A stretch of 64,000 nucleotides of DNA from Echria macrotheca (lineage: Eukaryota; Ascomycota; Sordariomycetes; Sordariales; Schizotheciaceae): the NCBI GenBank assembly GCA_030411725.1, contig MU839843.1, forward strand, positions 248,001 to 312,000, given 5' to 3'. This document shows positions 34,297 to 45,249 of this stretch, one piece after another. The position numbers and the translations under genes were made by a program. The stretch's first letter is position 1; every line of letters begins with the position of its first letter. Under the pieces are notes generated by a model. That model was not told the origin of the DNA and did no database searches. It was given only the letters and a program-made list of their open reading frames with translations.

Positions 34297-35126
34297 TTTG
34301 AAAAATTAAGAAGTGAACGACACCAGGTCGGAGTTGATGAATAAAAAGATTGAAGGCGAAAAAAAAAGGACGAAAATGACCGACAAAGACCCTAACGAGA
34401 AAAAGAAAGTCAGCTGAAATGGCGTCAACAATGTTCTTTTTATACAGACACACAAACCTCCATCCCGGCTTTTTCCCCCAGGGGGGCGATCGCTACCACT
34501 TCTACCGGGACGCTGAAGCACATCGGCAGGCTGGCGAGGCACAACATCAGACGCGCCTCGTTGCATCGATCTCGCCTCGTCAATGGCACACCGACCCCGT
34601 CCTTCCAGCCAATACATCTCTCGGAAACGCTTGCCGTGTTCGTCCCTCTCTGTCATCCGGTATTTCAGCCGGGTGTCCAGCGCCGCGGCCAAGCGACACA
34701 TGATCGACCATCTGTCGTCTGAAGTTTTACCGACATAGTCTATGCTTCATGCTGATCGCCCTCACGATTGCCTCATGACAGCGGGTAGGTCCGTGGGCTG
34801 GGGTTGGCCGTTCCAAACTGTCACGTTGTGTGGGGGGAACCATCCCCCCTTCCCCCGATTTTTTTGATGGAGATGGAGATGAGATCGGATGTCGGCAAAT
34901 CTTGCATGCATTGTAACGCCCCCCCTTTTTGTACTGTTTCGTGGAGCTGACTCGGATAAGTAACCAGTTTCAAGTCGAGTTTCTGTCTTGGCAACTGGCG
35001 ATCATTACTTTTTTATTTTCTGGCACATTATTATTTTTCCACAAACTCATTCCTCTTCAATTTTCCCATCATTACCCTTCCCCTGCGCTTCCGTCAGCAA
35101 CACCCCCGGTTTTTCTGTCCTGTCAC
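34297..35126. other. Intergenic region
   Basis: Promoter of the BAS2-like gene plus a T-rich stretch (about 35000-35060) at the 3' side of the beta-xylosidase gene. No supported gene. Confidence 0.6.
34437..34443 (-). promoter_or_regulatory. TATA box of the BAS2-like gene
   Basis: TATAAAA on the minus strand, 141-147 bp upstream of the ATG at 34296. Confidence 0.5.
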
Positions 35127-37479
35127 TTATTGGGGCGGGCTCGGCCACTTGTCCAACACAACGGGCTCGCCCGCAACCGTAAAGTCAATCGTCGCCTTGG
35201 TCGGCTCGTCCAGCATCACGGTATACGTCCCCGGATACAGCACGGTATTGCCCTGCTCGTCGTGCCGTGCAATGTCGCCGAGCGTCCACTCCAGCCGGGC
35301 CTCGGCCGTCTTGCCCGGCTTGATATCCCGCAGACGGGTGAACGCCGCGAGCGTCTTGATCGGGTACGGCTTCGGCCCGAACTCGCCCGAGACGAACGCC
35401 AGCGCGACGTAGTCGGATGTGCGCTTGCCGGTGTTCTTGACGCGGACCGGCAGCGATGCCAGAGGACAAGTGTCTGGGTAGGCGACCCCCTTGCAGCGGG
35501 CGACGAGGTCTGCGGTGGTGAAGTTCTTGAAGAACTTGCCGAACTCCGGGACAAACGTGGTGTAGTGCAGCCCGAAGCCGAAGGGGAAGATGGGAGTCGG
35601 GTACCACCGGTATGTGCGGCCGGGGTTTGTCGCCGATGGACGCAGGGCCATGTCGGTCATCGGGACGAGGGAGGTGTAGTTGACCGGGTACTGGGTGACC
35701 GGAAGTCGGCCGGATGGGCTGCGCGCGCCCGTCAGCAGTTGCATCACGGCCTCGCCGCCGTCTTGGCCAGGCCAGTTGGCCCAGAGAATGGCCCCGACAC
35801 CTTTGAGTTTGAGGATGGGCGTGTCGTCGACCTGGTCGCCCATCTGCACCACGACTAGCGGCTTGTTCAGAGCGGCCAGCTTTTCCAGCAGCGCGAGTTG
35901 CGCCGAGGGCCAGTCGATGGTCATGCGGTCCTTGGTCTCGCCGGCGGCCGAGGTATCGAGGCCGCCAAAGTAGACGATGTAGTCGGCGTCCTGTGCCGTT
36001 GCCAAGGCGCTGGCCGTCCAATTGTCGCTCGCGGAAGTCGTCTCCAGCACAGGGCCGCCGGCTATGCTGATGTTCAACCCGAGCCGTCGAGCCGCGAAGG
36101 CCGGCGTGTGCTTGAACGTTGGCGTTCCGCTGTAACCCCCCGACAGTTTGTCGCCCGCGTCGGCCCAGAAGCCGATCATGGCAACCTTCTTTCTCGCGTC
36201 CTTGCCATCAAGAGATAGTGGCAGCGTGCCGTCGTTCTTGAGGAGCACAATGCCATCGCGCGCAGCCCGGAGCGCAACGTCCTGGGCATCACGCCTGTTG
36301 ACATCCTTCCAGCTCACACGAGCATACTTGGCATGCTTCCCGTCGAAATATCCAGCCCTCACCAGCCCCTCATACAATCTCTTCAGCGCACGGTCAACCG
36401 TCTCGATCTTGAGCAAGCCCTGACTCCAGGCGCCAGGAATATCCGACGACCCCTCATACTCGCAACTCGAATCCATGCCCGCCTCGAAACACATGGCCGT
36501 GCCCTCAGCGTTGGTCGCAGCATAGTGATGGTTAAGCGAGACATCGGCAACAGCCTCGCAGTCGCTCGTGATATACCGCCCCTTGCCAGTCCACCCCCAA
36601 TGGCCACGCAAGACCGTTTCTAGCAGGTATTCGTTCGCGCACGAGGGCACGCCATTGACGGCATTGTACGCGCACATGATACTCCCCACGTCCGAGTCGC
36701 GCGCACACTGCTGGAACGGCTTGAGATAGTACTCGGCGAGATCCTGCATGCCGACCTTGGCATCGAAATCGTGCCTCGTCGAGCCGTTCCAGTCCTCAAA
36801 GTCGTTGCCGGCGTAGTGCTTACACGTCGCGACGATCTGCTTCTCTTTTGGGTCTGGGCCCTGCAGGCCGGCGATGAGGTGCTTGGCATACCGCCTGATG
36901 AGCAGGACGTCCTCGCCGGGGGTCTCCGAGCCGCGGCCCCAGCGCGGGTCCTTGAACGGGTTGACGTTCGGCGTCCAGTAGTCGAGGCCCGAGTAGCGGG
37001 CGTTGCCGAACGCGCGGGACTCGACGCCGATGGCTTTGCCTAAGGCGGCGAAGAGGTCGTCGTCGAAGGTGGCGGCCATGAGCAGCGGCATGGGGAAGGA
37101 CGTGGACGAGTTGAATTCGCCGGGGCCGTTGTGGAATTGTGTGCCGGGCGCGTACGCTACGCCGTGCAGGGCTTCGGACCACCAGTTATAGGCTGGGAGG
37201 CCGATGCGGGGGGCGCCTTGGGATTTGCTTTTTGAATTTTTGTAAGATATGTAGGGAAAATGGAGGCAAGGTAGGTGCTTACCTGACGAGGTTCTGCAGT
37301 TTTTCGTCCGTCGTCATGGCGGCTACGAGGGCTGCCGCGCGCTCTGGGGGCGATAGCGTGCGGTTGCAGACCTGGTTTGTCGCGAGGAGTCCTCCATCGC
37401 AGTCCGGGAAGGGCTGGAAGGGCGCCTGAGCCGTGACCGCAACGGCCGAGGCCAGGGCGAGCAGGAACCGGGAGGCCAT
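35127..37479 (-). CDS. GH3 beta-xylosidase (secreted)
   Basis: Exon 1 (37479-37283) and exon 2 (37227-35127), joined across a 55-nt intron (GTAAGC to AAAAAG), encode 765 residues. Residues 1-18 are a signal peptide. GH3 hallmarks are NWWSEALHGV, NPFKDPRWGRGSETPGED, KHYAGND, the nucleophile Asp288 in ITSDCEAV, and a C-terminal fibronectin-III-like domain (PVRVKNTGKRTSDYVALAFV). The WSEALHGV and SDCEAV forms are typical of the fungal xylan 1,4-beta-xylosidase branch rather than beta-glucosidases. The enzyme releases xylose from xylo-oligosaccharides outside the cell. The promoter has a TATA box and a GGCTAA motif. Confidence 0.95.
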
Positions 37480-37571
37480 ATTTGTCTATCGTGATTGCTT
37501 CCCCCTTATCAGACAGAGATGACTGACTGACGTCCAAACCTCGATGCGGCTCTATTGCTGGCCGCCTCCAT

Positions 37572-37577
37572 TTTATA
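37572..37577 (-). promoter_or_regulatory. TATA box of the beta-xylosidase gene
   Basis: TATAAA on the minus strand (within TGTATAAAAT), about 93 bp upstream of the ATG. Confidence 0.55.
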
Positions 37578-37835
37578 CAAAAGCAACGAGGCCTAGGAAT
37601 TACATTATGTCGCAAGGCAGCATACCAGCCAAGATGGGGATAATGTTATCCTCGTCGACCCGTTTTCTTGTGCCATCTTGGCCTTCCCATCGTCGGGATC
37701 CAAGATTCTCGGTCGCGGTGTAGATGGGTAATGCAACTCTCCACCAGACTTGGCACGAGCCTCATCGACGAACAAGAACAGCAACCGGGCTTGAGCAGGG
37801 ACGGTTCCGGTGGGTAGGTAGGATTACAAGGTAAC

Positions 37836-37841
37836 TTAGCC
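37836..37841 (-). promoter_or_regulatory. Possible XlnR/XYR1-type site
   Basis: GGCTAA on the minus strand, about 357 bp upstream of the beta-xylosidase ATG. GGCTAA is the core bound by the xylanase regulators XlnR/XYR1. A single hexamer can occur by chance, so this is suggestive only. Confidence 0.3.
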
Positions 37842-38470
37842 TACGGGATTCGGAGCCTCGGTGCCGTATATGGAGAAACAGACGGGTGGTGGTGCATCGC
37901 TTGGTGTCGTTGAAGTGGGGAGGAGGTGTAAAAGTGAAAGGACCCTATTGGCGCGCGTAATCCTCGGAGCCTCGGCCGAATCTACTCTATTTGAACCACC
38001 GGCCGGGGATGGGACCTCAGAGCCTGATGTTGAACCTGGTTGCGGGGTCGGTTGACATAAATTGCGGGGACCGTGACAATCGATCTGGCCAAGTTGATCT
38101 TTGACCAGGTGATGCAGAGGAACATTGGGTGCGACTAAGACTTGGCAGTGTGCATGTTGACTTGTAGGTTCGAATCATGCAGCCAAGTTTACAAGGTTGC
38201 GAGAGTATATACAGTTGATTCAGGTGGCTATAATGCTAGAAGTTGGCCAGAAATACCATGGAAAGAAATACCATGTCTGCAACTCATGTACTGTGAAAGT
38301 AAAACAGCTCACCCAAAGATGAGATGCCGCCGGTGCCAAGCAACAATGAACAAGAAACGAAACAGGTCCCGAAAACCAAGGGTCTCGGAAACCTATCATC
38401 CAGACTCCCACCGAATATGTCCAGCCAGCATCTTGTAGATACCTACCAAACTCGCAGCATCTAGTTGCAT

Positions 38471-39368
38471 CTAGTTGACATTGGCCGAGAACGACGAGAC
38501 CGTCAAGGTGGCCGGACCGCCCGTGAACGCCTCAGTGCCGAATTGGAAAACTGCACCACCGTGATTAGTTTCTTCTCTGCCAAAACAACGGAAAAGAGAG
38601 ATCTCAAAAGGAAAGAAAAAAACCCACCAATAAGATTCTGCGAGCTGTCCGGGTAGCCCTGCTTGTCCTTGAGATAGCTAAAGAACTGCTTCGGGTCGCC
38701 GCTGAAGCTCTTGATGGGGCTCGGCGCGATGAAGCTAAACACCTTCATGTTGCCGTTCATGCCGACCCAGAGGTCCCAGGTCCTTCCGTTGACCGTGGCC
38801 GAGCCGACCGACTGGCCGATGGGATAGACGTTTCCGAGGCGAGCAAGCCTGTTTTTGTCTACCTGTCAATATCTTTCCAAATAGAAAAAGCAAAAGGGCA
38901 AGCGAGAAAAAACACAAACCAAATCATCAACTCATAATCTCCACTGCTGGTATCATGATTCGGATCCGAAGCCGTAAAGATATCGTACGCCACATTCGCC
39001 CGCACATTGTCCGAGTTGTAATTCCAACTAACGGAAGTCGACATGCTCGAGATCTGGCTGATCTTTTTCCCCTTGGCGATCTGCTTCCCGATATAGACAT
39101 AGCTCTTGACGTTGTTCTGCCCGCCCTGCCAGGTCCACGTCGTGTGCCACTGCACCCCGCTGCCCGAGCTGCTATCGACGTAGGTGCACTGCTGGCCCGA
39201 GGACGCCTGGCCCCGGCCCCAGAGGTTGTTGTTGATCTCGTACCCGTTGCCGGACCAGTAGGCGTACTGGTCGCAGAGCGTCTTTTCCTGGCGCGGCTCG
39301 AGCGACGATACCGACACGGCCGCCGCCGCCGCGAGGGAGGGGAGGAGTGTGAGCAAAAGTGACTTCAT
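38471..39368 (-). CDS. GH12 endo-beta-1,4-glucanase / xyloglucanase (secreted)
   Basis: Exons 39368-38920, 38848-38628 and 38550-38471 (introns of 71 and 77 nt) give 249 residues, normal for GH12. The signal peptide covers about residues 1-18. The two catalytic glutamates are visible: Glu146 in GDYELMIW and Glu230 in FQFGTEAF. Other GH12 features are YDIFTASDP, WDLWVGMNG and the final LTVSSFSANV. There is no CBM1. GH12 enzymes cut cellulose, beta-glucan or xyloglucan internally; specificity cannot be told from sequence. A TATA box lies 165 bp upstream. It is in the same orientation as the GH3 gene about 1 kb away. Confidence 0.95.
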
Positions 39369-40133
39369 CTTGATGTGGAAGAAGGGGAAGGGGGAGATGA
39401 GATGAGATGAGATGGTATCGTCGTAGACTAGTCGGTAGAGACACAAGAGACAAGAACAAAAGAGAAGAAAGATCTCGGACAATAAGTAGTAGTTCTCCCA
39501 CGGTCTTTGTCTCTTCTATTGTAACCCTCCGCTTTATACACGCCTCCCCCGGATTCTCAAAATCTCGCTAACCCACCGGCATTTTACCTTCCATCCCATC
39601 TCCGTGCCGCCTGTCAAAGTTACGCCTCCCGCAAAGAGCCAAGCCATCATGAGCCGGCGGCTAGTCTACAAGTGTGTGGAGTGGAGGTTGTCAACCTAAC
39701 CGTTTCCCCAGATTTTCTCTTTCGCACAAAAAGAAACACCGTTGTCAGTCCGCGGTCCGATTCGGGATAAATTACCACCTCCCCCTCTTTGCCCGTCAGT
39801 TACTCGGAGTCGACCCGGTTCCTTTGGCGACTAAAAAGTCATGCAGCCGACGTCAGTTGCCGAGTAATCGAGTTTCTAACCCGCTCGCTCTCTTTGCGAA
39901 TCGGCCCGTCAACCGGGGAAATGTTCCTTCCAGGTTGGTGTGGAGATCCGGAGCAGCCCCGAGTTCCCGCTTACGGCTTCCTGACGGGACGGGACCAGCG
40001 CGTCATGTTTGAATGGTGGGAAAAATGATATACGACTTCTCAACAATTTTCCTAACGGGACATTGTCCTTGAGAAACAGGGTTCATCACTTCGGCATTTT
40101 TCTCTTCTCTCGTTAACTATATGGTCATATGAT
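39369..40133. other. Intergenic, GH12 promoter region
   Basis: It holds the GH12 TATA box. No supported gene. Confidence 0.65.
39533..39538 (-). promoter_or_regulatory. TATA box of the GH12 gene
   Basis: TATAAA on the minus strand (TGTATAAAGC), about 165 bp upstream of the ATG. Confidence 0.5.
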
Positions 40134-41425
40134 TTACTCCTTCCGCATCGCCACCCGACCCATCTCAATGTCGTAGTCGCGGCTCCTGCGCTTGTCATAC
40201 TCGACCGACACCGTCTGCGTCCTCAGGATGGAGCTGTCATTAGGCAGGTTCCCGATATCCCCCAGGATGCTCTTGTCGCTTCGACTGTCCGTCTGGCCGC
40301 CCTGGCTGATGATTTGCATATGCACGCCCGATTTCTCTCCCGCCATGACTTCGCTCCTATTACTGAAGGCATTACTGAAATACTTGCTGACCTGGAACCG
40401 GCCGGCCGACGTGCTCTGTCCGGTGCCCTTGGTCGATCTGTTCTTCTTCGCGTCGCGGATGAGCACCCTCAACGTCGGGATAGACGCGGCCACGATGGTG
40501 ACAGACGCCTCGACCGTGTCCCAGATGAACAGCTGCACGCTGTCATAGATGTCGTTTCCATAAAGCGTCGGAAGATAAACTGTCTTGACGATGGCGGCGA
40601 TGCCGGCCATCACACCCATGCTCATGGCAATCGCCGCGCCAACCTTTTCCTTTCGTCGCATCCGGAGACCCATCAGCAGCTTCCACGGCAGGAGGGCGAG
40701 GGCGAAGTCCATGGCGCCCGAATAGGCGCCCGAGAAGAGGTTGTAGTGAAAAAGGATGTTCTTATCCCAGCATGTCCCGAGCACCGTCACATCCCAGAAG
40801 GCACTCAGGGGTCGGCATTGCACCCATGGTAGGGTGGCGCTGAAGAACAGGGACAGATTCACCGTGATGATGATGAACCACACCACGTAACGCATCCACC
40901 CGGTAGTCAGATGGAGCAAGGTGATACCGAACGAAGTCTTGGACCACGCCAACGCCGTGATGGAGAAGGTCCCCCGGATGTCGACGGGCAGGAGGAACAG
41001 GGCAAAGTTCTGGACTGGGAAATCCCAGATGTGCTTCCCGATGCCGAGTGTCGTCAGGTAGGTCGTGATGCACACCGAGACCAACAAGCAGAGCTGGACC
41101 ACCGTTAGTGAGCATGAGAGGAGAGCATGCATCTCAACAGGGGACTCACATAGGAGGCGATGAGGATGCCATCGTCCCACCACAGGCGCCCATTCCGCGA
41201 GATCTTGCAGTAGACACGCAAGGAGAGAAAGACGGTTGCCAGGACGCCAAAGATCCACACAATGGCGATCAGGGCCGGTCCGAGGTTATCGTGAGGAAGA
41301 AGGGCGAGCTGTTCTGGTGTTGGCGGAGGAGGCGGGCCACCTCCGATCTGGCCCACGCCTGATGAGTCGGGCGGAGGTCCACTGCTGGGACCGGAACCGG
41401 AACTGCCAGCACCTGCGTCGGCCAT
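40134..41425 (-). CDS. Rhodopsin-domain (fungal) integral membrane protein, paralogue
   Basis: Exon 1 (41425-41150) and exon 2 (41093-40134) with one 56-nt intron (GTGAGT to GTCCAG) encode 411 residues. The ATG at 41425 is preferred; the frame upstream has no ATG. A Pro/Gly-rich N-terminus precedes PEQLALLPHDNLGPAL, the WWDDGILIASY motif and seven membrane segments, including YVVWFIIITVNLSLFFSA and LFIWDTVEASVTIVAAS. The cytoplasmic tail is basic and Ser-rich. It is clearly related to 19363-20697: both share the PEQ-L-PHD N-terminal motif and the intron after WWDD-ILIA-Y, but this copy lacks three introns. Confidence 0.9.
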
Positions 41426-42978
41426 GACGAGGGTGTTCGTTACTCGTACCAACTGACGTTACAACGAGATCGCCGAGTAAGGGGCTAGAGCAGAGAACAC
41501 AAAGCCAAGAAACCCGACAATGGGGTCAGCGTGGGCACTACCTTACTTAAAAACCATCGATCCAGCCTCTGGGCCGCGAGCAATGTCACGGACATCGATA
41601 GTCTGGCATCGCACAGACGCGAGCCAGCTTCGTCCGCATATGCTGCGTCCGGGTCGAGGCCAGACTTGGCTAGACGGGATTGTCAGGATGTCAGCCAGCA
41701 GCAGCGCGCGAAGCTTCTTTCGAGAAGTGTGTGTTTCGAGGAAGCCGACCGAAGACCCGGGGTGCAGGAACCGCCAACGGCTCCCGTCCGCCATTGGTAG
41801 CACAGCGCCATGTCACAGTCACCTGCATCGCGAGGCCCGGGCCCGAGCTCACGAACGGACGGGTGGGGGAGCTGGGGGTCGGCGATGTGATGAACGCTGG
41901 AGAAGTTTTTCGGTCAATGCGGGGGCGGGAGAGATCTTTTCCAGTCTTCTTTCAGGGCTGGTACCGGTCCGTGCGTCGTATTCTGATTCGTGACGACCAC
42001 GATAACCATTCACCTGGGAAAGCAATCGGCAGCTCGCTTCCGAGTTTGCGCTGGGACGCTCTGACCTGTGGCAGGATTGATGCTCGCGTCCAAGCACAAA
42101 GATAACATGCAACTACCCCAGGATGGTGCAGGACGACTGAGTCGCTCAACATCAACTTCCTGCAGCTGGCAACTGTTTTTGATCATTCAGAAGGGTGGCA
42201 TCGGCAGCGTTGTCGGCATGTCGAGCGGGGAAGCTGTCTGCGTTGAGAAGGTCCTCTGATGTTTTCAGAGGGGTGCGACGATGCTGCGAGGAGACGGTGG
42301 GATCAAGCGTGCAGGAGCCACGAGGGAAAGAGGCGCTGGAATGCAGCCACGGAAAGCCACCTCTGCCACCTGTTTTTGTTAGCCCGGGAATAAGAGTTCG
42401 AGTTCACCTTGGGGCCGAGCCATTATCGTCCAGAAATTATCAGCCACTCCGTACTCCGTCTCCGTGTGTAGCGTCCGTTGTCGCCTTGGCCAAGAAACCG
42501 ATCGCATCGTGGTGGAGAAGCCAGCGGTGCTCCACTGTCCACACCGTTGAAGAAGGTGGATCCTAACCACTAAGCTTAAAACCTAGCGCTGTTAGCAGCC
42601 TTGGCTTCCAGCGTCCTGTTGACACTATCTCGCTGCATCACGGAAGACTCAATAACGTTATAGTCTTGAAGACCTCAGGTAGGTGTGTAGTGTATGGATG
42701 TCAGGATGAATTCAATAATTACACAAATTATTGGAGATCTCTTGGTAGCACTGAGATTGCCGAGTCCAGCGAGTTGCAGCGCCTGTCACGTGACCAGATC
42801 ACCCCACTTCCGATCGGTTCCCCACTTTGCCGCGACACGACTTCGTGATTCACATTCCACGACATCCGCCTCAGGCGCCAGCGTAACCAGCGAACATTGC
42901 AATCACGACAGCATCAACACCAACGACCCAGCGAACAAAACAACCCGCATCAACAGGAAACCAGATATCACCACAAAT
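41426..42978. other. Intergenic, 1.55 kb, no supported gene
   Basis: Several short frames on both strands lack motifs, good starts or splice logic. Nothing else is recognised. Confidence 0.55.
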
Positions 42979-43363
42979 ATGGCACCAACCAAACCCACCC
43001 CCTCAAAGTCATCATCAGATCCCCCCGCCGACAAACCAAAGCGACCGCGCAACCCCCCGGACCCATCACGCATCAAGCCCAAACGCAAGTCATCACCTCC
43101 CCTTGTCCATCCTCACAGATTCTTACATTAGAGTTACAGTACCGGTCAATGTAAACACGCAATGCGCCGTTCAGAACCCCAACGGCGACGCCTGCAGACG
43201 CACGCTGACCTGCTCCAAACACACGTGGCCGGCCAAACGGGCCGTAGCCGGCCGGTCGGCACCGTTTGACCAGCTTCTGAGGAGATATCTCGAGCGGAAG
43301 CAGGAGGTGTGGCGGGCACATGGGGTTGCGCCGCCTGATTATAGTCATCTTTCCAACAAGTGA
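42979..43363 (+). CDS. Small SCA7-type zinc-finger protein
   Basis: The ATG at 42979 opens a Lys/Pro/Ser-rich N-terminus; the 3' half (to the TGA-type stop region at 43363) carries CAVQNPNGDACRRTLTC-SKH, then KRAVAGRSAPFDQLL. This matches the SCA7 finger (Cys-Cys-Cys-His plus AKRAVPGRS-like basic motif) of Sgf73/ataxin-7, which links the deubiquitinase module to SAGA and binds nucleosomes. The two halves are in different frames. A 43-nt intron (43089-43131, poor donor GTCATC, acceptor ATTAG) joins them in phase into 113 residues, but the true 5' structure is uncertain. The protein is far shorter than Sgf73, so it is more likely a stand-alone finger protein than the SAGA subunit. Confidence 0.55.
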
Positions 43364-43827
43364 TGGGCAAGCCGGATGGGAATTGTGCGGGCCGGCGGAT
43401 GATACCGAGGCTGCGCGGGGGTATAGCTGGAAGGGAAGAGTACCGGGAACTTGCGAGGATGCAGTTTCCGAGTCTAGTATCTTCTTACTCAGCGATAACC
43501 AGCCCTACTCTGACTACTTTCCGTTCGGCACGTGTTCGCTTTTTCGGCTTGGACGCCGAGTATCTCGACATGGGCTGACTCACCAGGTTCCTCGTCATCT
43601 CTTGATGGTCATGTCGAACTTCTAATCTCCGCCCTCTCAGATCTCGCAGACTATGCTGGTCTGCTGGACATGGGGGTTAAGAAGCGTCGATGTAGGTGGA
43701 TTGCCTCATGAAATGAATCCCTACCTATGCATGACTCGCAACTTCAACTTTTGGACTCATCGATCGTATTCTAATTTGGCTATCGACGTCCTCTAAAATA
43801 TTCGCCTTACGCAAACAAGCCGTGGAA
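43364..43827. other. Intergenic region
   Basis: No supported feature. Confidence 0.55.
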
Positions 43828-44382
43828 CTAAAAGTCATGAATACAAGTTCGAGAGCTCTCAGTGCAAAGACCCTCGTGAACAGAACACTCGAACCATTTC
43901 AAGCTTGATAGGACCTGGTCGCTTGCAACATACGGCGGGAAAAAGACTTTAAAACAAGGCGAGGGCTTGAATACTCCAAGGTCGCCCTCATGGGGTTCAA
44001 GAATTCCCCAATCCTCGACATTTCCGACTTTCATGTGCCGGCAAATCCGAAGCGGTTTGTCTGATGTATTGAGGATATGGATAAAGCTTTGGGGAGTCTG
44101 CGTATAATACCGCGTCCATAACGCCATCAATTTTTGAGGAAAGGAGTATGTCATCCTGTTTCCGAATCTGTCTACGTTGTCCAATCCGATCAACTCGACA
44201 GGGATGCGGCGGACTTCTCCGGGTTGCACCGCTGTGTTCGCTGTCGCGGTCGCCTTTCGCTTGGCCCTGCCTGCCTTGGCCATCTGGCTGACATTGGACT
44301 CTTCCCAGCGATACAGTGTGCGTAAGGGGACCGCGTATACCTCGAGCATCTCGTCTGCTGGGCATATGTCCACGGCCCCCAT
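43828..44382 (-). CDS. Hypothetical protein ORF, 184 residues
   Basis: Open from the ATG at 44382. The content looks protein-like (GRAKRKATATA, VELIGLDNVDRFGNR, MALWTRYYTQTP, SFIHILNTSDKPLRICRHMKVG) but matches nothing I know. A minus-strand frame immediately upstream (about 44560-44420, with EDFQPIDWFHGG) could be an extra 5' exon, but I could not find a phase-compatible splice. It lies about 360 bp from a TIR element. Confidence 0.35.
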   Translation of the reverse strand: MGAVDICPADEMLEVYAVPLRTLYRWEESNVSQMAKAGRAKRKATATANTAVQPGEVRRIPVELIGLDNVDRFGNRMTYSFPQKLMALWTRYYTQTPQSFIHILNTSDKPLRICRHMKVGNVEDWGILEPHEGDLGVFKPSPCFKVFFPPYVASDQVLSSLKWFECSVHEGLCTESSRTCIHDF

Positions 44383-44741
44383 AGACTACCCCGGGAAATT
44401 ATGGACAAGGCGAAGGAGGTCGTCGAATCCCGCAAAGCTTATGTACGCCGCCGGCACCGTGCAGAAAAAGCTCACCGCAGTAGAGATGGAGGAGCGACAG
44501 TCCGCCGTGGAACCAGTCAATTGGCTGAAAGTCCTCGCCGGGCTCAATCAGTAGCCAAACGTATGGGGAGAATGGAAGATGTGTGTAATTCTGGTGAGAA
44601 GAGGAGAGGGGAAGCCAGATCCACACGAGGGGAAAAGGCCGCACAAAGGCTGTGGTGGAAACCCATATGCGGGCCTTCCCACAACAAAACGTCCTCCCGG
44701 CACGCAGGACCTCGAGGCGAAAATCGAGAACTTGTCTGGGC
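44383..44741. other. Region between hypothetical ORF and TIR element
   Basis: It may contain an upstream exon of the minus-strand ORF (around 44420-44560) or a short plus-strand frame ending at 44554; neither is resolved. Confidence 0.4.
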
Positions 44742-45140
44742 GTGCACCCCCCTTTTGATCCGTACGCATCCCCTTGAAGATAATCTTTTCGCCTACATCC
44801 TCAAATACAAGCGTCTCGGCGTATTGGCAATGCCAAAAGGGTTATTAATAAGGGTTTTACGATCTATCAATTTACGTTCTTAAACCTCTATCTACCGGAA
44901 ATAAGATATAAAAGGTTTCAACCTAACGCATACCCAGTCGTTTAGCAAATAAACATAACTGCCTTATACCTTGACTTTTATCAGCCTTTACAAATTTCAA
45001 GCCCTTTATATAAGGTATAGTAGATCGGCCTCTGACAAGTATATATTCAGCTTTTAGGGAAAATATCAACCGTATATTAGAGGGTCGATGCGTAAAACGC
45101 TGTTGCGAGGGGATGCATCCGTAGCAAAAGGGGGGTGCAC
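44742..45140. mobile_element. 399-bp TIR element (MITE-like), AT-rich interior
   Basis: The left end (44742-44774) and the reverse complement of the right end (45108-45140) are 33-bp inverted repeats with four mismatches; the outer 16 bases, GTGCACCCCCCTTTTG, are identical. The interior (about 44775-45107) is markedly AT- and TpA-rich compared with the GC-rich surroundings, as expected for a RIP-mutated element. It encodes no protein, so it would be a non-autonomous DNA transposon remnant. I could not identify a target-site duplication. Confidence 0.7.
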
Positions 45141-45249
45141 CCCTATCAGATGCCTAAAACAACAGAAGACAGAAGGCCATTAAACCAAGGTGAATACACA
45201 GAAAAAAAGAAACACCTAAGAATAAGCCCTCCCTGCCATCCCAAGCTAC

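Larger units (their letters stand above)
37480..38470. other. Intergenic, beta-xylosidase promoter region
   Basis: It contains the TATA box and GGCTAA site listed separately. No supported gene. Confidence 0.65.

Noticed and set aside
34929..35858. 309-codon plus-strand ORF
   Set aside because: It is antisense to the 3' part of the GH3 gene; GC-rich codon bias opens the complementary frame.
44734..45148. Target-site duplication for the 399-bp element
   Set aside because: Flanks GTCTGGGC and CCCTATCA do not match; either it was lost or the element ends differ slightly.
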